Shown here: piece by piece, positions 1 to 7,563 of the stretch | Layout: each line of letters begins with the position of its first letter | How positions within the stretch are numbered: position 1 is the stretch's first letter | From: Bacteroidota bacterium | GTDB taxonomy: Bacteria; Bacteroidota; Bacteroidia; Bacteroidales; Prolixibacteraceae | Assembly: GCA_023251455.1 (NCBI GenBank) | Contig: JAHEYT010000067.1 | Location: forward strand, 1-36,397 | Length of the DNA: 36,397 bases | Direction: 5' to 3' | Notes under the pieces: generated by a model | Told to the model about the DNA's origin: nothing | Database searches by the model: none | Seen by the model: the letters and a program-made list of their open reading frames with translations, nothing else | Made by a program: the position numbers and the translations under genes

Positions 1-590
1 GTTTCTTCAGTAAAATCTGCAAAGTCGATGTTCTTAAAATAAATCCGTCCCTTTTCACTGAAATCGTCGTGTGCATCACGTAAAAAATTCACCTTCTGGA
101 AAGCCTCGCCCAGTTTACGTGCTGGCATTACTAATTGATCATACTTTTCGGGTTCGTCAAAATAAAAAACGCGAAGACACATTAAACCGACCACTTCAGC
201 TGATCCGTAGATGTATTTTTTTAAAAGTTCCGAAGAATAAACCTCATGGCTCAGATCCATTTCCATACTCAACAGAAATGCTTCTATCAGTTCATGGTCA
301 ATCTTATATTTTCTGACAGCCATCTGAAAACTGTCTATAATCGGGTTTATGCTGAACCCGCGATCTATTGCCTTGAAAGTTTCCTGCCTGAATTCCTCAA
401 AGATGGTTCGCTGATCCTGATCAAAAAAAGTATCCACAATTTCGTCGGCATAACGCACAAATCCATAAATACTGTAAACTCCATCACGGTATTTGGGGCT
501 CAGTACACGCACACCCAACGAAAATGAAGTGCTGTAATTACGAGTCGTAATTCTACTGCAGTCGAGGTTATTTTTTCTGTACAATTCCAT
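1..590 (-). CDS. crtB: Phytoene synthase, C-terminally cut by window edge
   Basis: Squalene/phytoene synthase family; condenses two geranylgeranyl diphosphates into phytoene, the first committed step of C40 carotenoids. I translated the minus strand from the ATG at 590-588 and the frame stays open to base 1 (about 196 residues). It begins MELYRKNNLDCSRITTRNYS and shows the first Asp-rich motif (ADEIVD, about residues 48-53) and the second (NFLRDAHDD, about residues 168-176), both of which bind diphosphate through Mg. The start overlaps the stop of crtI by 23 nt, so the two are one operon with crtI first. No Shine-Dalgarno is evident, which is usual in Bacteroidota, so translational coupling is likely. 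The 3' part of the gene, roughly the last third, lies outside the window. Confidence 0.93.
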   Translation of the reverse strand, partial: MELYRKNNLDCSRITTRNYSTSFSLGVRVLSPKYRDGVYSIYGFVRYADEIVDTFFDQDQRTIFEEFRQETFKAIDRGFSINPIIDSFQMAVRKYKIDHELIEAFLLSMEMDLSHEVYSSELLKKYIYGSAEVVGLMCLRVFYFDEPEKYDQLVMPARKLGEAFQKVNFLRDAHDDFSEKGRIYFKNIDFADFTEE

Positions 591-2058
591 GGTCGTTCTG
601 TATTCTTTCTGTTACCAATCGCGAACTTATGACGGTCATCGGCAAACCTGTTCCCGGAACAGTCGATGCACCAACGTAATAGAGATTATCGAATTTTTCA
701 TCTTTGTTTTTTGGCCTGAAACCACCAACCTGGTTGAGGTCGTGCGCTAATCCGAGGCCACTTCCCCGGTACAAGCCAAACATTTCCTCCCAGTGTTCCG
801 GAGTTAAAATAACTTTTACTTCGGTGTGTGCATGAAAATCGAAGCCAGTCCGGTCACTTAAATCCTGAATAATACTGTCGGCAATTTCATGATCGTCGCT
901 CCAGTCCTGTTTATATCGAAGATCAGGCACCGGACAAAGTATAAATATACACTCTTTGCCATCAGGTGCATAATCAGGATTGTGCATCGACTGTATGTTG
1001 ACGTAGTAATAAGGTTTGTCGAGCTTAATTTTATTTTTGAAAATTTTTCCGGCATATTCTTTAAAATTCCGCCTCAGGAAATAATTGTGGTGATACATGT
1101 TCGGAACCTTGGCATCCAACCCCAGATAAATCGTCAGTGGCGCCAATGTCCACTTCTTAGCATCCAGTTTTTTTGCTGAAAATGCAGGTCGTTTTAAAAT
1201 TGCGCCACGAAACCAAGCGGCATCGGCGTTCACAACAAACAGATCGGCTTTCCATTCTTTTCCTGAACTGTCAGTGAATGAACTAATCTCACCATCATTA
1301 TTTGAGAAACCGGTGATTTCGGTGTTGTAATGAATTTGAACTCCCCGTTTTTTCAGTTCCTGAAGAATACCTTCCACTATTTTGTACATCCCGCCTTTGA
1401 CATTGTAATAACCATCATGAACCAACTCAGTGTAATTCAACAAAGTATAAACAGCAGGAGTATCGAAAGGAGTCGCACCGAGGAAAAATCCAACGAGTGA
1501 GAAAATCACTTTTACCTCGAACGATTCAAAATTACGCTCCATTTCACGCCACATCGAATAGAACATTTTTGGGGCATGTTTAATCGGGACGGTGGTCAGT
1601 TTCAGCAAATATTGAGTCAAAGAATCAAAGTTTCGCTGAATCACAATGTTTTCGGTATCATGAAAAATTTGGCCGGCAGCCTTCAAAAAACGAGTGATCT
1701 TCTTTTCAAAGTCCGGCTCAACATCCTGAAATTCAATCGCAAGCTTTTTCAGGTCTTTGTATATCAGATAGTTTCGCTGGTCGCCCTCGAAATGAACCGA
1801 ATAAAGCGGATCGAGCTCAACAAATTCAAAAGGCATGGCCATATTGCAATCTTTGACCAATTCCTCAAACTCGTAACTCATGCTAAAAAAGGTCGGGGCC
1901 ATGTCGAATTTAAACCCACCTTTTTCAAGCAAGTTTAGTCTACCTCCAGCCCGATGGTACTTTTCAACCATCTCAACCTCGTACCCTCTGGTTGAAAGTC
2001 GAAGCGCGGTAGTTAGACCACCCAGTCCGGTTCCAATAATAATTACCTTTTTTTGCAT
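568..2058 (-). CDS. crtI: Phytoene desaturase CrtI
   Basis: FAD-dependent CrtI-type desaturase (496 aa, normal family length) that takes phytoene to lycopene. The N-terminus carries the dinucleotide-binding GTGLGG motif at residues 9-14, followed by the VEKYHRAGGR stretch typical of the family; the C-terminal FAD signature (YYVGASTVPGTGLPM) is near residues 456-470. It is transcribed away from crtD, its paralogue in this cluster, and is followed by crtB with a 23-nt overlap. The family contains desaturases with different step numbers and substrates. The four-step lycopene-forming assignment rests on pairing with crtB, while the second paralogue (crtD) is paired with cruF. An inverted repeat lies just upstream of the start codon. 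Confidence 0.93.
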   Translation of the reverse strand: MQKKVIIIGTGLGGLTTALRLSTRGYEVEMVEKYHRAGGRLNLLEKGGFKFDMAPTFFSMSYEFEELVKDCNMAMPFEFVELDPLYSVHFEGDQRNYLIYKDLKKLAIEFQDVEPDFEKKITRFLKAAGQIFHDTENIVIQRNFDSLTQYLLKLTTVPIKHAPKMFYSMWREMERNFESFEVKVIFSLVGFFLGATPFDTPAVYTLLNYTELVHDGYYNVKGGMYKIVEGILQELKKRGVQIHYNTEITGFSNNDGEISSFTDSSGKEWKADLFVVNADAAWFRGAILKRPAFSAKKLDAKKWTLAPLTIYLGLDAKVPNMYHHNYFLRRNFKEYAGKIFKNKIKLDKPYYYVNIQSMHNPDYAPDGKECIFILCPVPDLRYKQDWSDDHEIADSIIQDLSDRTGFDFHAHTEVKVILTPEHWEEMFGLYRGSGLGLAHDLNQVGGFRPKNKDEKFDNLYYVGASTVPGTGLPMTVISSRLVTERIQNDHGIVQKK

Positions 2059-2303
2059 CTGTTTAATTTATTTGCTGAATACTTAAACAAATTAAATGGA
2101 AAATGTTTTAGTAATTTACGAATTAATTTTTGTAGTACGTCTTGGTTTTCATCTTGACAGAAAAATTATTATCTAAAAGTAACTTTTGAATTTACTTTTT
2201 TGCCCTTTTTACCGTATCTTCCGGATGGAACTCGCATGTAATATCATTCAGCTAAGATGAAATATCTTCGGGAAACATGCTCGTTTCATAAATTTAGTGA
2301 ATT
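2059..2303. promoter_or_regulatory. Divergent control region between crtIB and crtD operon
   Basis: This 245-bp AT-rich gap must hold the promoters of both carotenoid operons. I see an inverted repeat at 2062-2073 / 2085-2096 (TTTAATTTATTT against AAACAAATTAAA, 11 of 12 positions pairing), starting four bases from the crtI start codon. I also see a perfect 13-bp odd palindrome AAAAGTAACTTTT at 2175-2187. Neither is assigned to a regulator. No MerR/CarH-type regulator gene is visible in the window, so the cognate factor is unknown. No small gene is apparent here. Confidence 0.6.
2062..2096. repeat. Inverted repeat upstream of crtI
   Basis: Arms TTTAATTTATTT (2062-2073) and AAACAAATTAAA (2085-2096) are complementary at 11 of 12 positions around an 11-nt spacer. 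It lies in the predicted 5' leader of crtI. Its position suggests an operator or an mRNA hairpin limiting crtI translation. It is AT-rich, so chance occurrence cannot be excluded. Confidence 0.45.
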
Positions 2304-3773
2304 ATGACACAAGCTATCATTATCGGATCGGGAATTGGCGGACTTGCTGCTGCTATAAGACTTGCGCGTCAAGGCATTAGCATAGATATATACGAATCTG
2401 CTGAAAAAGCGGGCGGTAAGGTGTCGCAGCTTAATTTTGATGGGTTTCGGTTCGATGCCGGGCCGTCGCTGCTTACTTTACCTGAATTGATGAACGAACT
2501 GCTCGATGAAGACCTGCGTTTTCCGATCCTCAAACTCGATGTAATTACCAAATATTTCTATCCCGATGGAACTCAGGTTTCGGCATTCAGCAATGTTGAA
2601 ATGTTTTCGGATGAGGTCAGACAAAAGCTTCAGGTTCCCGTATCAAAAGTAACCAACTACCTTCAAAAGGCGGCAAAAATTTATGAACTGACTTCCGATT
2701 TGTTCATCTACGGTTCCTTCCACCGCATCAAAAACCTGATGAATCTAAAATCGCTGAAAACCCTGATCAATTTTCGGCATCTTCAGGCTTTTAATACTTT
2801 ACACGAGTACAACCGGCAAGAGCTACGCGACGGTCGTCTGGTACAACTGTTCGACCGTTACGCCACTTATAACGGCAGCAATCCATATCAGACGCCAGCA
2901 ACACTAAGTGTCATTTCGCATCTGGAGCATAATTTAGGCGCATTTATTCCTGAAAGTGGCATGTTTCAAATTACGGAATCGCTTTACCGGCAAGCATTGC
3001 GGCTTGGGGTAAAATTCCATTTTGGACAACCAGTCCGAAGGGTAGAAACGGCTAAAGGCCAGGTTTCCGGAGTTTGGATCGATTCAGGGTTTGTTGCCGC
3101 GGATATTGTGGTGAGCGACATTGACATTCACCAATTTTACTCGTCGCTGTTGCCCGACAATAAACAACTTGCAAAAATTACACAGGAAGAACGATCGTCG
3201 TCGGCCCTCATTTTTTACTGGGGCATGAAAGGTATTTCCCCGGAATTAGACATCCACAATATCTTTTTCAGTTCTGATTATCAGGACGAGTTTGAACACC
3301 TGTTCAGGAAAAAAAATTTGTGCAACGATCCGACAATTTACATTTACATCAGCAGCAAATACAACCCCACAGATGCACCTGAAGGTTGTGAAAACTGGTT
3401 TGTGATGATTAACGCGCCTGCGGATACCGGGCAAAACTGGAATGAGCTAATCACCCAATCGCGACAACGCATTCAGGAAAAACTGGAACGAATGATGGGC
3501 AAAAAGTTGTCTCAGAATATCATCTGCGAACAAATCCTATCGCCACCTGATATTTTTAAACAAACAGGTTCTGTTAACGGTTCTTTGTACGGAAGCAGCT
3601 CCAACAGCCGTTATGCATCGTTCAACCGTCATGCCAACTTCCATGGCGATATCCGCGGTTTGTATTTTGTTGGGGGAAGTGTTCATCCCGGTGGTGGAAT
3701 TCCTTTATGTTTTTCGTCGGCCAATATTGTTGCAGGACTCGTAAAAGAACAATTGCAAAAACAACAAAAATGA
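2304..3773 (+). CDS. crtD: 1'-hydroxycarotenoid 3',4'-desaturase CrtD-like
   Basis: CrtI/CrtD family flavoprotein, 489 aa. GSGIGG at residues 8-13 is the FAD Rossmann motif, and the C-terminal FAD signature (GLYFVGGSVHPGGGIPL) lies near residues 451-467. CrtD-type enzymes introduce the 3',4' double bond into 1'-hydroxylated acyclic ends. The family alone does not fix this; the assignment is made because the next gene, overlapping by the ATGA arrangement at 3770-3773, is the 1',2'-hydratase cruF that produces its substrate. It is the first gene of the rightward operon of at least six genes. Alternative: another CrtI-type desaturase or a carotenoid oxygenase of the CrtI superfamily. Confidence 0.85.
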   Translation: MTQAIIIGSGIGGLAAAIRLARQGISIDIYESAEKAGGKVSQLNFDGFRFDAGPSLLTLPELMNELLDEDLRFPILKLDVITKYFYPDGTQVSAFSNVEMFSDEVRQKLQVPVSKVTNYLQKAAKIYELTSDLFIYGSFHRIKNLMNLKSLKTLINFRHLQAFNTLHEYNRQELRDGRLVQLFDRYATYNGSNPYQTPATLSVISHLEHNLGAFIPESGMFQITESLYRQALRLGVKFHFGQPVRRVETAKGQVSGVWIDSGFVAADIVVSDIDIHQFYSSLLPDNKQLAKITQEERSSSALIFYWGMKGISPELDIHNIFFSSDYQDEFEHLFRKKNLCNDPTIYIYISSKYNPTDAPEGCENWFVMINAPADTGQNWNELITQSRQRIQEKLERMMGKKLSQNIICEQILSPPDIFKQTGSVNGSLYGSSSNSRYASFNRHANFHGDIRGLYFVGGSVHPGGGIPLCFSSANIVAGLVKEQLQKQQK

Positions 3774-4408
3774 AAACGCTCACGAAAGATCAGATTGCAA
3801 AAATCGCAATTGTTTTATGGTACATGGTTGGTATTGCCGGATTCATGATTCGCCCATTGCAGCCTCTCTTTCAGAAACTCACACCTTTTGGAATGTTGAT
3901 GGCTGCCACTTTGCTGATGTTTTTTCACGAACCCAAAAACCGAAAGAGCGGACTTGTTTTTTCAGGAATTATAGTATTTGGCTTTGTGATTGAGTTGATT
4001 GGCGTAAATACACAGGCCATTTTTGGATTCTACATTTATGGAAATTCGCTGGGACCAAAACTCTGGAATACACCACTTATAATCGGTCTTAACTGGCTAG
4101 TGCTTATATACTGCATTTCGGCTTTGGGCAAACCCATTCGCGACACCTGGTATTTCCCGCTAATTGGCGCCGCAACAATGGTTGCTTTCGACTGGCTGAT
4201 GGAACCCGTTGCCATCGCCACCGATATGTGGTACTGGGCATTCACCGACATTCCGCACAAAAACTACATCGACTGGTTTCTGGTTTCCGGCGTTCTGTTT
4301 CTGATGATCCGCATCCTGAAGGTTGAAATCAAAAACCGGATTGCAGGTATTCTTTTCGCCATGCAAGTGGTGTTTTTTCTGGCTTTAAACATTTTGAGTC
4401 GCATATAA
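3770..4408 (+). CDS. cruF: Carotenoid 1',2'-hydratase CruF
   Basis: Integral membrane hydratase of the CruF (DUF422) family, 212 aa, adding water across the terminal 1',2' double bond of the acyclic psi end to give a tertiary 1'-hydroxyl. About six hydrophobic segments are visible, together with the conserved-looking polar stretches FGFYIYGNSLGP and FDWLMEPVA. The ATG at 3770 overlaps the TGA of crtD by four bases (ATGA), which decides the start over an upstream in-frame ATG inside crtD. Position between crtD and crtW fits a pathway to a 1'-hydroxy, 3',4'-didehydro, 4-keto carotenoid. The tertiary hydroxyl it creates is the usual glycosylation site in carotenoid glycosides. Confidence 0.88.
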   Translation: MKTLTKDQIAKIAIVLWYMVGIAGFMIRPLQPLFQKLTPFGMLMAATLLMFFHEPKNRKSGLVFSGIIVFGFVIELIGVNTQAIFGFYIYGNSLGPKLWNTPLIIGLNWLVLIYCISALGKPIRDTWYFPLIGAATMVAFDWLMEPVAIATDMWYWAFTDIPHKNYIDWFLVSGVLFLMIRILKVEIKNRIAGILFAMQVVFFLALNILSRI

Positions 4409-4410
4409 TC

Positions 4411-5088
4411 ATGGGAGTATTAATCGCTGTTCTCATTCTTTCGCTTTGGGCTTCACATCTGGCTTATTTACTGGTATGTGTTGAAGTATCGTTTGCCCCA
4501 ATCATGTTGATTCAAGTCGCCATTCAAACTTATTTATACACAGGGCTTTTCATTACCGCACACGACGCCATGCACGGCCTTGTTTCGTCAAACCGCACGC
4601 AGAACACAATCATAGGACAATCAGCCACCTGGCTTTTTGCCGCACTCTCCTATTCCCGGCTCAAACAAAAGCACCATTTACATCACCGGTTTCCGGGCGA
4701 AGAGGCCGATCCTGACTATTCTACCGGTTCACAGAATTTCTGGCGCTGGTGGTTTTCGTTCCTGAAAAATTACGTAAGCTGGTGGCAAATCATCACCATG
4801 GCCATTATTTTTAATGTTTTGCAGATCTGGGTCAATCAATTCAATCTGGTTCTTTTTTGGATTATTCCATCCATTCTGGCAACCTTTCAATTGTTTTATT
4901 TCGGAACTTACCGGCCACACCGACTGCCACATACCGAACCGATGATGCCACACCGGGCCCGGAGTCAAAATGGGTCGCACTTGTGGGCTATGCTTTCGTG
5001 TTATTTCTTCGGATATCATTACGAGCATCACGAATCGCCGCAAACTCCCTGGTGGAAATTATACCAGATCAAAAACAATAACCAATGA
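4411..5088 (+). CDS. crtW: Beta-ring carotenoid 4-ketolase CrtW
   Basis: Di-iron membrane oxygenase of the fatty-acid-desaturase superfamily, 225 aa. The three histidine clusters are HDAMH (51-55), HHLHH (88-92) and HYEHH (203-207), and the CrtW-diagnostic stretch FGTYRPHR is at 164-171, followed by a P-x-x-PWW-L ending. CrtW adds a 4-keto group to beta-ionone rings. It starts two bases after the cruF stop and its own stop overlaps the next gene by 4 nt. It needs a cyclised end group, yet no lycopene cyclase (CrtY, CrtL, CruA or CrtYcd) is seen in the window; the cyclase may lie left of crtB. Confidence 0.88.
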   Translation: MGVLIAVLILSLWASHLAYLLVCVEVSFAPIMLIQVAIQTYLYTGLFITAHDAMHGLVSSNRTQNTIIGQSATWLFAALSYSRLKQKHHLHHRFPGEEADPDYSTGSQNFWRWWFSFLKNYVSWWQIITMAIIFNVLQIWVNQFNLVLFWIIPSILATFQLFYFGTYRPHRLPHTEPMMPHRARSQNGSHLWAMLSCYFFGYHYEHHESPQTPWWKLYQIKNNNQ

Positions 5089-5696
5089 TTAAAGCACAGC
5101 ACAACAAGCTATATATCTGGTTTTTTCGGAATTATTTCGGATTGTTAAGTCTCATCCAATTTCGGAAGATGAGCGTTGTTACTGATGTAAATATTCCTGA
5201 AAATCGGTCGGTGCTTTTATTCCAAAACCATTTTAGCTGGTGGGACGGCTACTGGTCGTATTGGCTAAGCCGGAAAATATTCAGGCGAAAGTTTCATGTC
5301 ATGATGCTCGAAGAACAACTTCTGAAGCACCTGTTCCTGAATCGCTGCGGGGTATTTTCGATCCAAAAGAATAACCGCGATTTTTTGAATTCGCTTCAGT
5401 ATGCCTCCGGAATTTTAAACGACCCAAAGAATTTAGCAACCATCTATCCAACTGGTGAAATGTTGACTCAGCATCAGCAAATTGTGAACTTCCAAAAAGG
5501 AATCGACCGCATTATTTCAGGTGACACCATACATTTTGAGATTGTAATGGCTGTGTTTTTGGTCGACTATTTTGGGTTTACACGTCCCGAAATCAGGATT
5601 TACCTTAAAAAATACTCCGGAGAAAGAGCGGTTGAATCCATTGAAAAAGCATATCATACGTTTTACCAGACTTGCATAACCAAACAAACAGAATAA
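5085..5696 (+). CDS. PlsC-like acyltransferase, probably carotenoid glycoside acyltransferase (CruD-like)
   Basis: Acyltransferase of the lysophospholipid acyltransferase superfamily, 203 aa. The catalytic HX4D box is present as H49-FSWW-D54 and a divergent substrate box YPTGEM is at 121-126, in place of the usual FPEGTR. It overlaps crtW by four bases and the following glycosyltransferase by one base (TAATG), so it is translationally tied to carotenoid genes. In Chlorobaculum, CruD acylates the sugar of glycosylated carotenoids and works with CruC. The same logic is inferred here. A plain phospholipid acyltransferase is the alternative, but the atypical boxes and operon position argue against it. 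Confidence 0.75.
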   Translation: MIKAQHNKLYIWFFRNYFGLLSLIQFRKMSVVTDVNIPENRSVLLFQNHFSWWDGYWSYWLSRKIFRRKFHVMMLEEQLLKHLFLNRCGVFSIQKNNRDFLNSLQYASGILNDPKNLATIYPTGEMLTQHQQIVNFQKGIDRIISGDTIHFEIVMAVFLVDYFGFTRPEIRIYLKKYSGERAVESIEKAYHTFYQTCITKQTE

Positions 5697-6790
5697 TGGA
5701 ATTACTGGCCATTTTCACATTGGGTTTTCTTGCTCTCCGGACGATTATTTCATTCGTGAACCTGATTTCGCGGTTGCACCTTCCGGATCAGAAACCTGCA
5801 AATTTTCCAAAAATGTCGGTATTGATTCCTGCGCGAAATGAAGAAGCGGTACTTGGACGTTTATTGGATAGCCTCGAAAAACAAGATTATCCTGATTTCG
5901 AAGTTATTGTTTGTGATGATCATTCGTCGGACAATACCGAAGAAATACTGAACGGGATTGCTGGCGAAGATGAGCGCTTTCACTGGTTTTTAGGCGAAAA
6001 ACTTCCGGCGGATTGGCTGGGTAAAAATTTCGCTTGTCATCAGCTTGCACAAAAGGCATCGGGTAAATACCTGATTTTTCTGGATGCCGATGTGGAATTG
6101 AGTCCGGATGCAATCACCAAAGCGGTTGCCTTTTTTCAGGAAAAGGATTTGTCGCTTTTATCAATCTTTCCTCAGCAAAAAATGGAATCGCTTGCTGAGT
6201 GGCTGACTGTTCCTGTGATGAACTGGATACTGCAAAGTTTACTGCCAATGATTCTGGTTCAGAAAACTAAATTACCATCGTTGTCGGCGGCCAATGGGCA
6301 GATGATGATGTTCGATACTGAAAATTATCGCACTCATCAATGGCATTCCCGAGTCAAAAACCAAAATGTGGAAGATATCCGGTTGGCAAGAATGATGAAG
6401 GCTGAAGGATTTCAAATAGCTGTTCTCCTTGGAAATAACGATGTCTTTTGCAGAATGTACAATAATTTTAACGATGCGGTTGTCGGTTTTTCGCGTAACA
6501 TTCACGAGTACTTTGGCGGTCGACGAGCTATTATGCTTGCCTTTTGGTTCATTGTCTGCTTTGGGCCATTCATCGTATTTTTTGCAACAGGGTGGACGAT
6601 TTTCGGTTTATTTGTGCTACTGTTTTTTGCAAACCGGTTGTTTGTTGCAGCAGCTAATCGTCAGAATGTTTTTATGTCGGTTTTGCTGCATCCGCTTCAG
6701 ATGATTAGTTTTACGGCTGTCGTTTTTTACAATATTTTCAGGAGAATAAAAAAAGAGACTACATGGAAGGGACGAAAAATAATGCTTTAA
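5696..6790 (+). CDS. GT2 glycosyltransferase, probably carotenoid glycosyltransferase (CruC-like)
   Basis: Family 2 glycosyltransferase, 364 aa. An N-terminal hydrophobic segment (about 1-25) precedes the GT-A domain: SVLIPARNEE at 41-50, DDHSSDN at 74-80, and the metal-binding DAD at 130-132. Two or three hydrophobic segments at about 275-345 anchor the C-terminus. The start at 5696 is chosen because it overlaps the stop of the acyltransferase gene (TAATG); an upstream in-frame ATG lies inside that gene. The location beside an acyltransferase and after cruF suggests transfer of a hexose to the 1'-hydroxyl, as CruC does for chlorobactene. The sugar cannot be read from the sequence. Confidence 0.78.
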   Translation: MELLAIFTLGFLALRTIISFVNLISRLHLPDQKPANFPKMSVLIPARNEEAVLGRLLDSLEKQDYPDFEVIVCDDHSSDNTEEILNGIAGEDERFHWFLGEKLPADWLGKNFACHQLAQKASGKYLIFLDADVELSPDAITKAVAFFQEKDLSLLSIFPQQKMESLAEWLTVPVMNWILQSLLPMILVQKTKLPSLSAANGQMMMFDTENYRTHQWHSRVKNQNVEDIRLARMMKAEGFQIAVLLGNNDVFCRMYNNFNDAVVGFSRNIHEYFGGRRAIMLAFWFIVCFGPFIVFFATGWTIFGLFVLLFFANRLFVAAANRQNVFMSVLLHPLQMISFTAVVFYNIFRRIKKETTWKGRKIML

Positions 6791-7515
6791 GCCTGATTAT
6801 TTTGTTGGTTTTTACCACATTAGTGGCAATGCCTCAAAAAAAAGATTTGGCCTATTACCAATGCGATTTTTTTGAAAGTTACCGGGCTGGAAACATGACT
6901 CCTTGGACTGGACTGATTGATGAAATGGCCAAAACAAAATCGACTGATCTTGCTTGGCAGACCGAAATGATAAAAGCAATGTATGGACTGGTTGGCTACG
7001 AATTTGGCCTCCACGATAAAGACGTAGCACGAAAATATGTGAATAAGGCAGATATTTATCTGAACAACCTTTTAGAGAAATACCCCAACAATGCACAACT
7101 TCACAGTCTGGCTGGTGCGTTTTACGGGTATAAGATTGCCCTTGCATTTTATAAAGCTCCATTCCTGGGCCCCAAAAGCATGTTTCACATGGATAAAGCA
7201 ATTGAACTTGATCCTGCAGAGCCAATGGGTTACATCGAAAAGGGAAACTCACTTCAATATCGACCAGCTGTTTTTGGTGGCGATAAAATTGAAGCATTGA
7301 AATTCTACCGAAAAGCATTAGCCTTGATTGAGGCAAAAAATGATTCGAAATGCAACTGGCAAAAAATGCTGTTGTGCTCCTTTATTCTGAAAAACTTATA
7401 CGAAACCAACCAGACTTCCGAAGCAGAAGCTTTACTTACCCAAATGCAAAAAGAATATGGTTCGATGGGTTGGATCAAAAAGTTTGTGGGTGCCGAGTTT
7501 ATGGATGGAAAATAA
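6763..7515 (+). CDS. Exported TPR-like protein of unknown function, carotenoid operon
   Basis: 250-aa protein with a likely signal peptide (hydrophobic stretch about 9-22 ending LVA) and helical TPR-like repeats, most clearly around residues 80-110 and 135-185 (MDKAIELDPAEPMGYIEKGN). It overlaps the glycosyltransferase by 28 nt in another frame, so it is co-transcribed and probably translationally coupled. I do not recognise an enzymatic domain. Its role could be scaffolding or handling of the carotenoid glycoside at the membrane, but that is inference from context only. It is the last gene of the operon; the next gene is convergent. Confidence 0.75.
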   Translation: MEGTKNNALSLIILLVFTTLVAMPQKKDLAYYQCDFFESYRAGNMTPWTGLIDEMAKTKSTDLAWQTEMIKAMYGLVGYEFGLHDKDVARKYVNKADIYLNNLLEKYPNNAQLHSLAGAFYGYKIALAFYKAPFLGPKSMFHMDKAIELDPAEPMGYIEKGNSLQYRPAVFGGDKIEALKFYRKALALIEAKNDSKCNWQKMLLCSFILKNLYETNQTSEAEALLTQMQKEYGSMGWIKKFVGAEFMDGK

Positions 7516-7563
7516 AGTATGATTGACCACAACTGCTCTCCATCAATAGTTTTTGTTATGGTT

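Noticed and set aside
71..527. Two overlapping plus-strand open frames at the left edge
   Set aside because: They lie opposite the well-supported phytoene synthase frame and have no family features.
2304..3773. crtD as a recent duplicate of crtI
   Set aside because: The two share only family motifs and differ along most of their length; they are old paralogues with separate steps.
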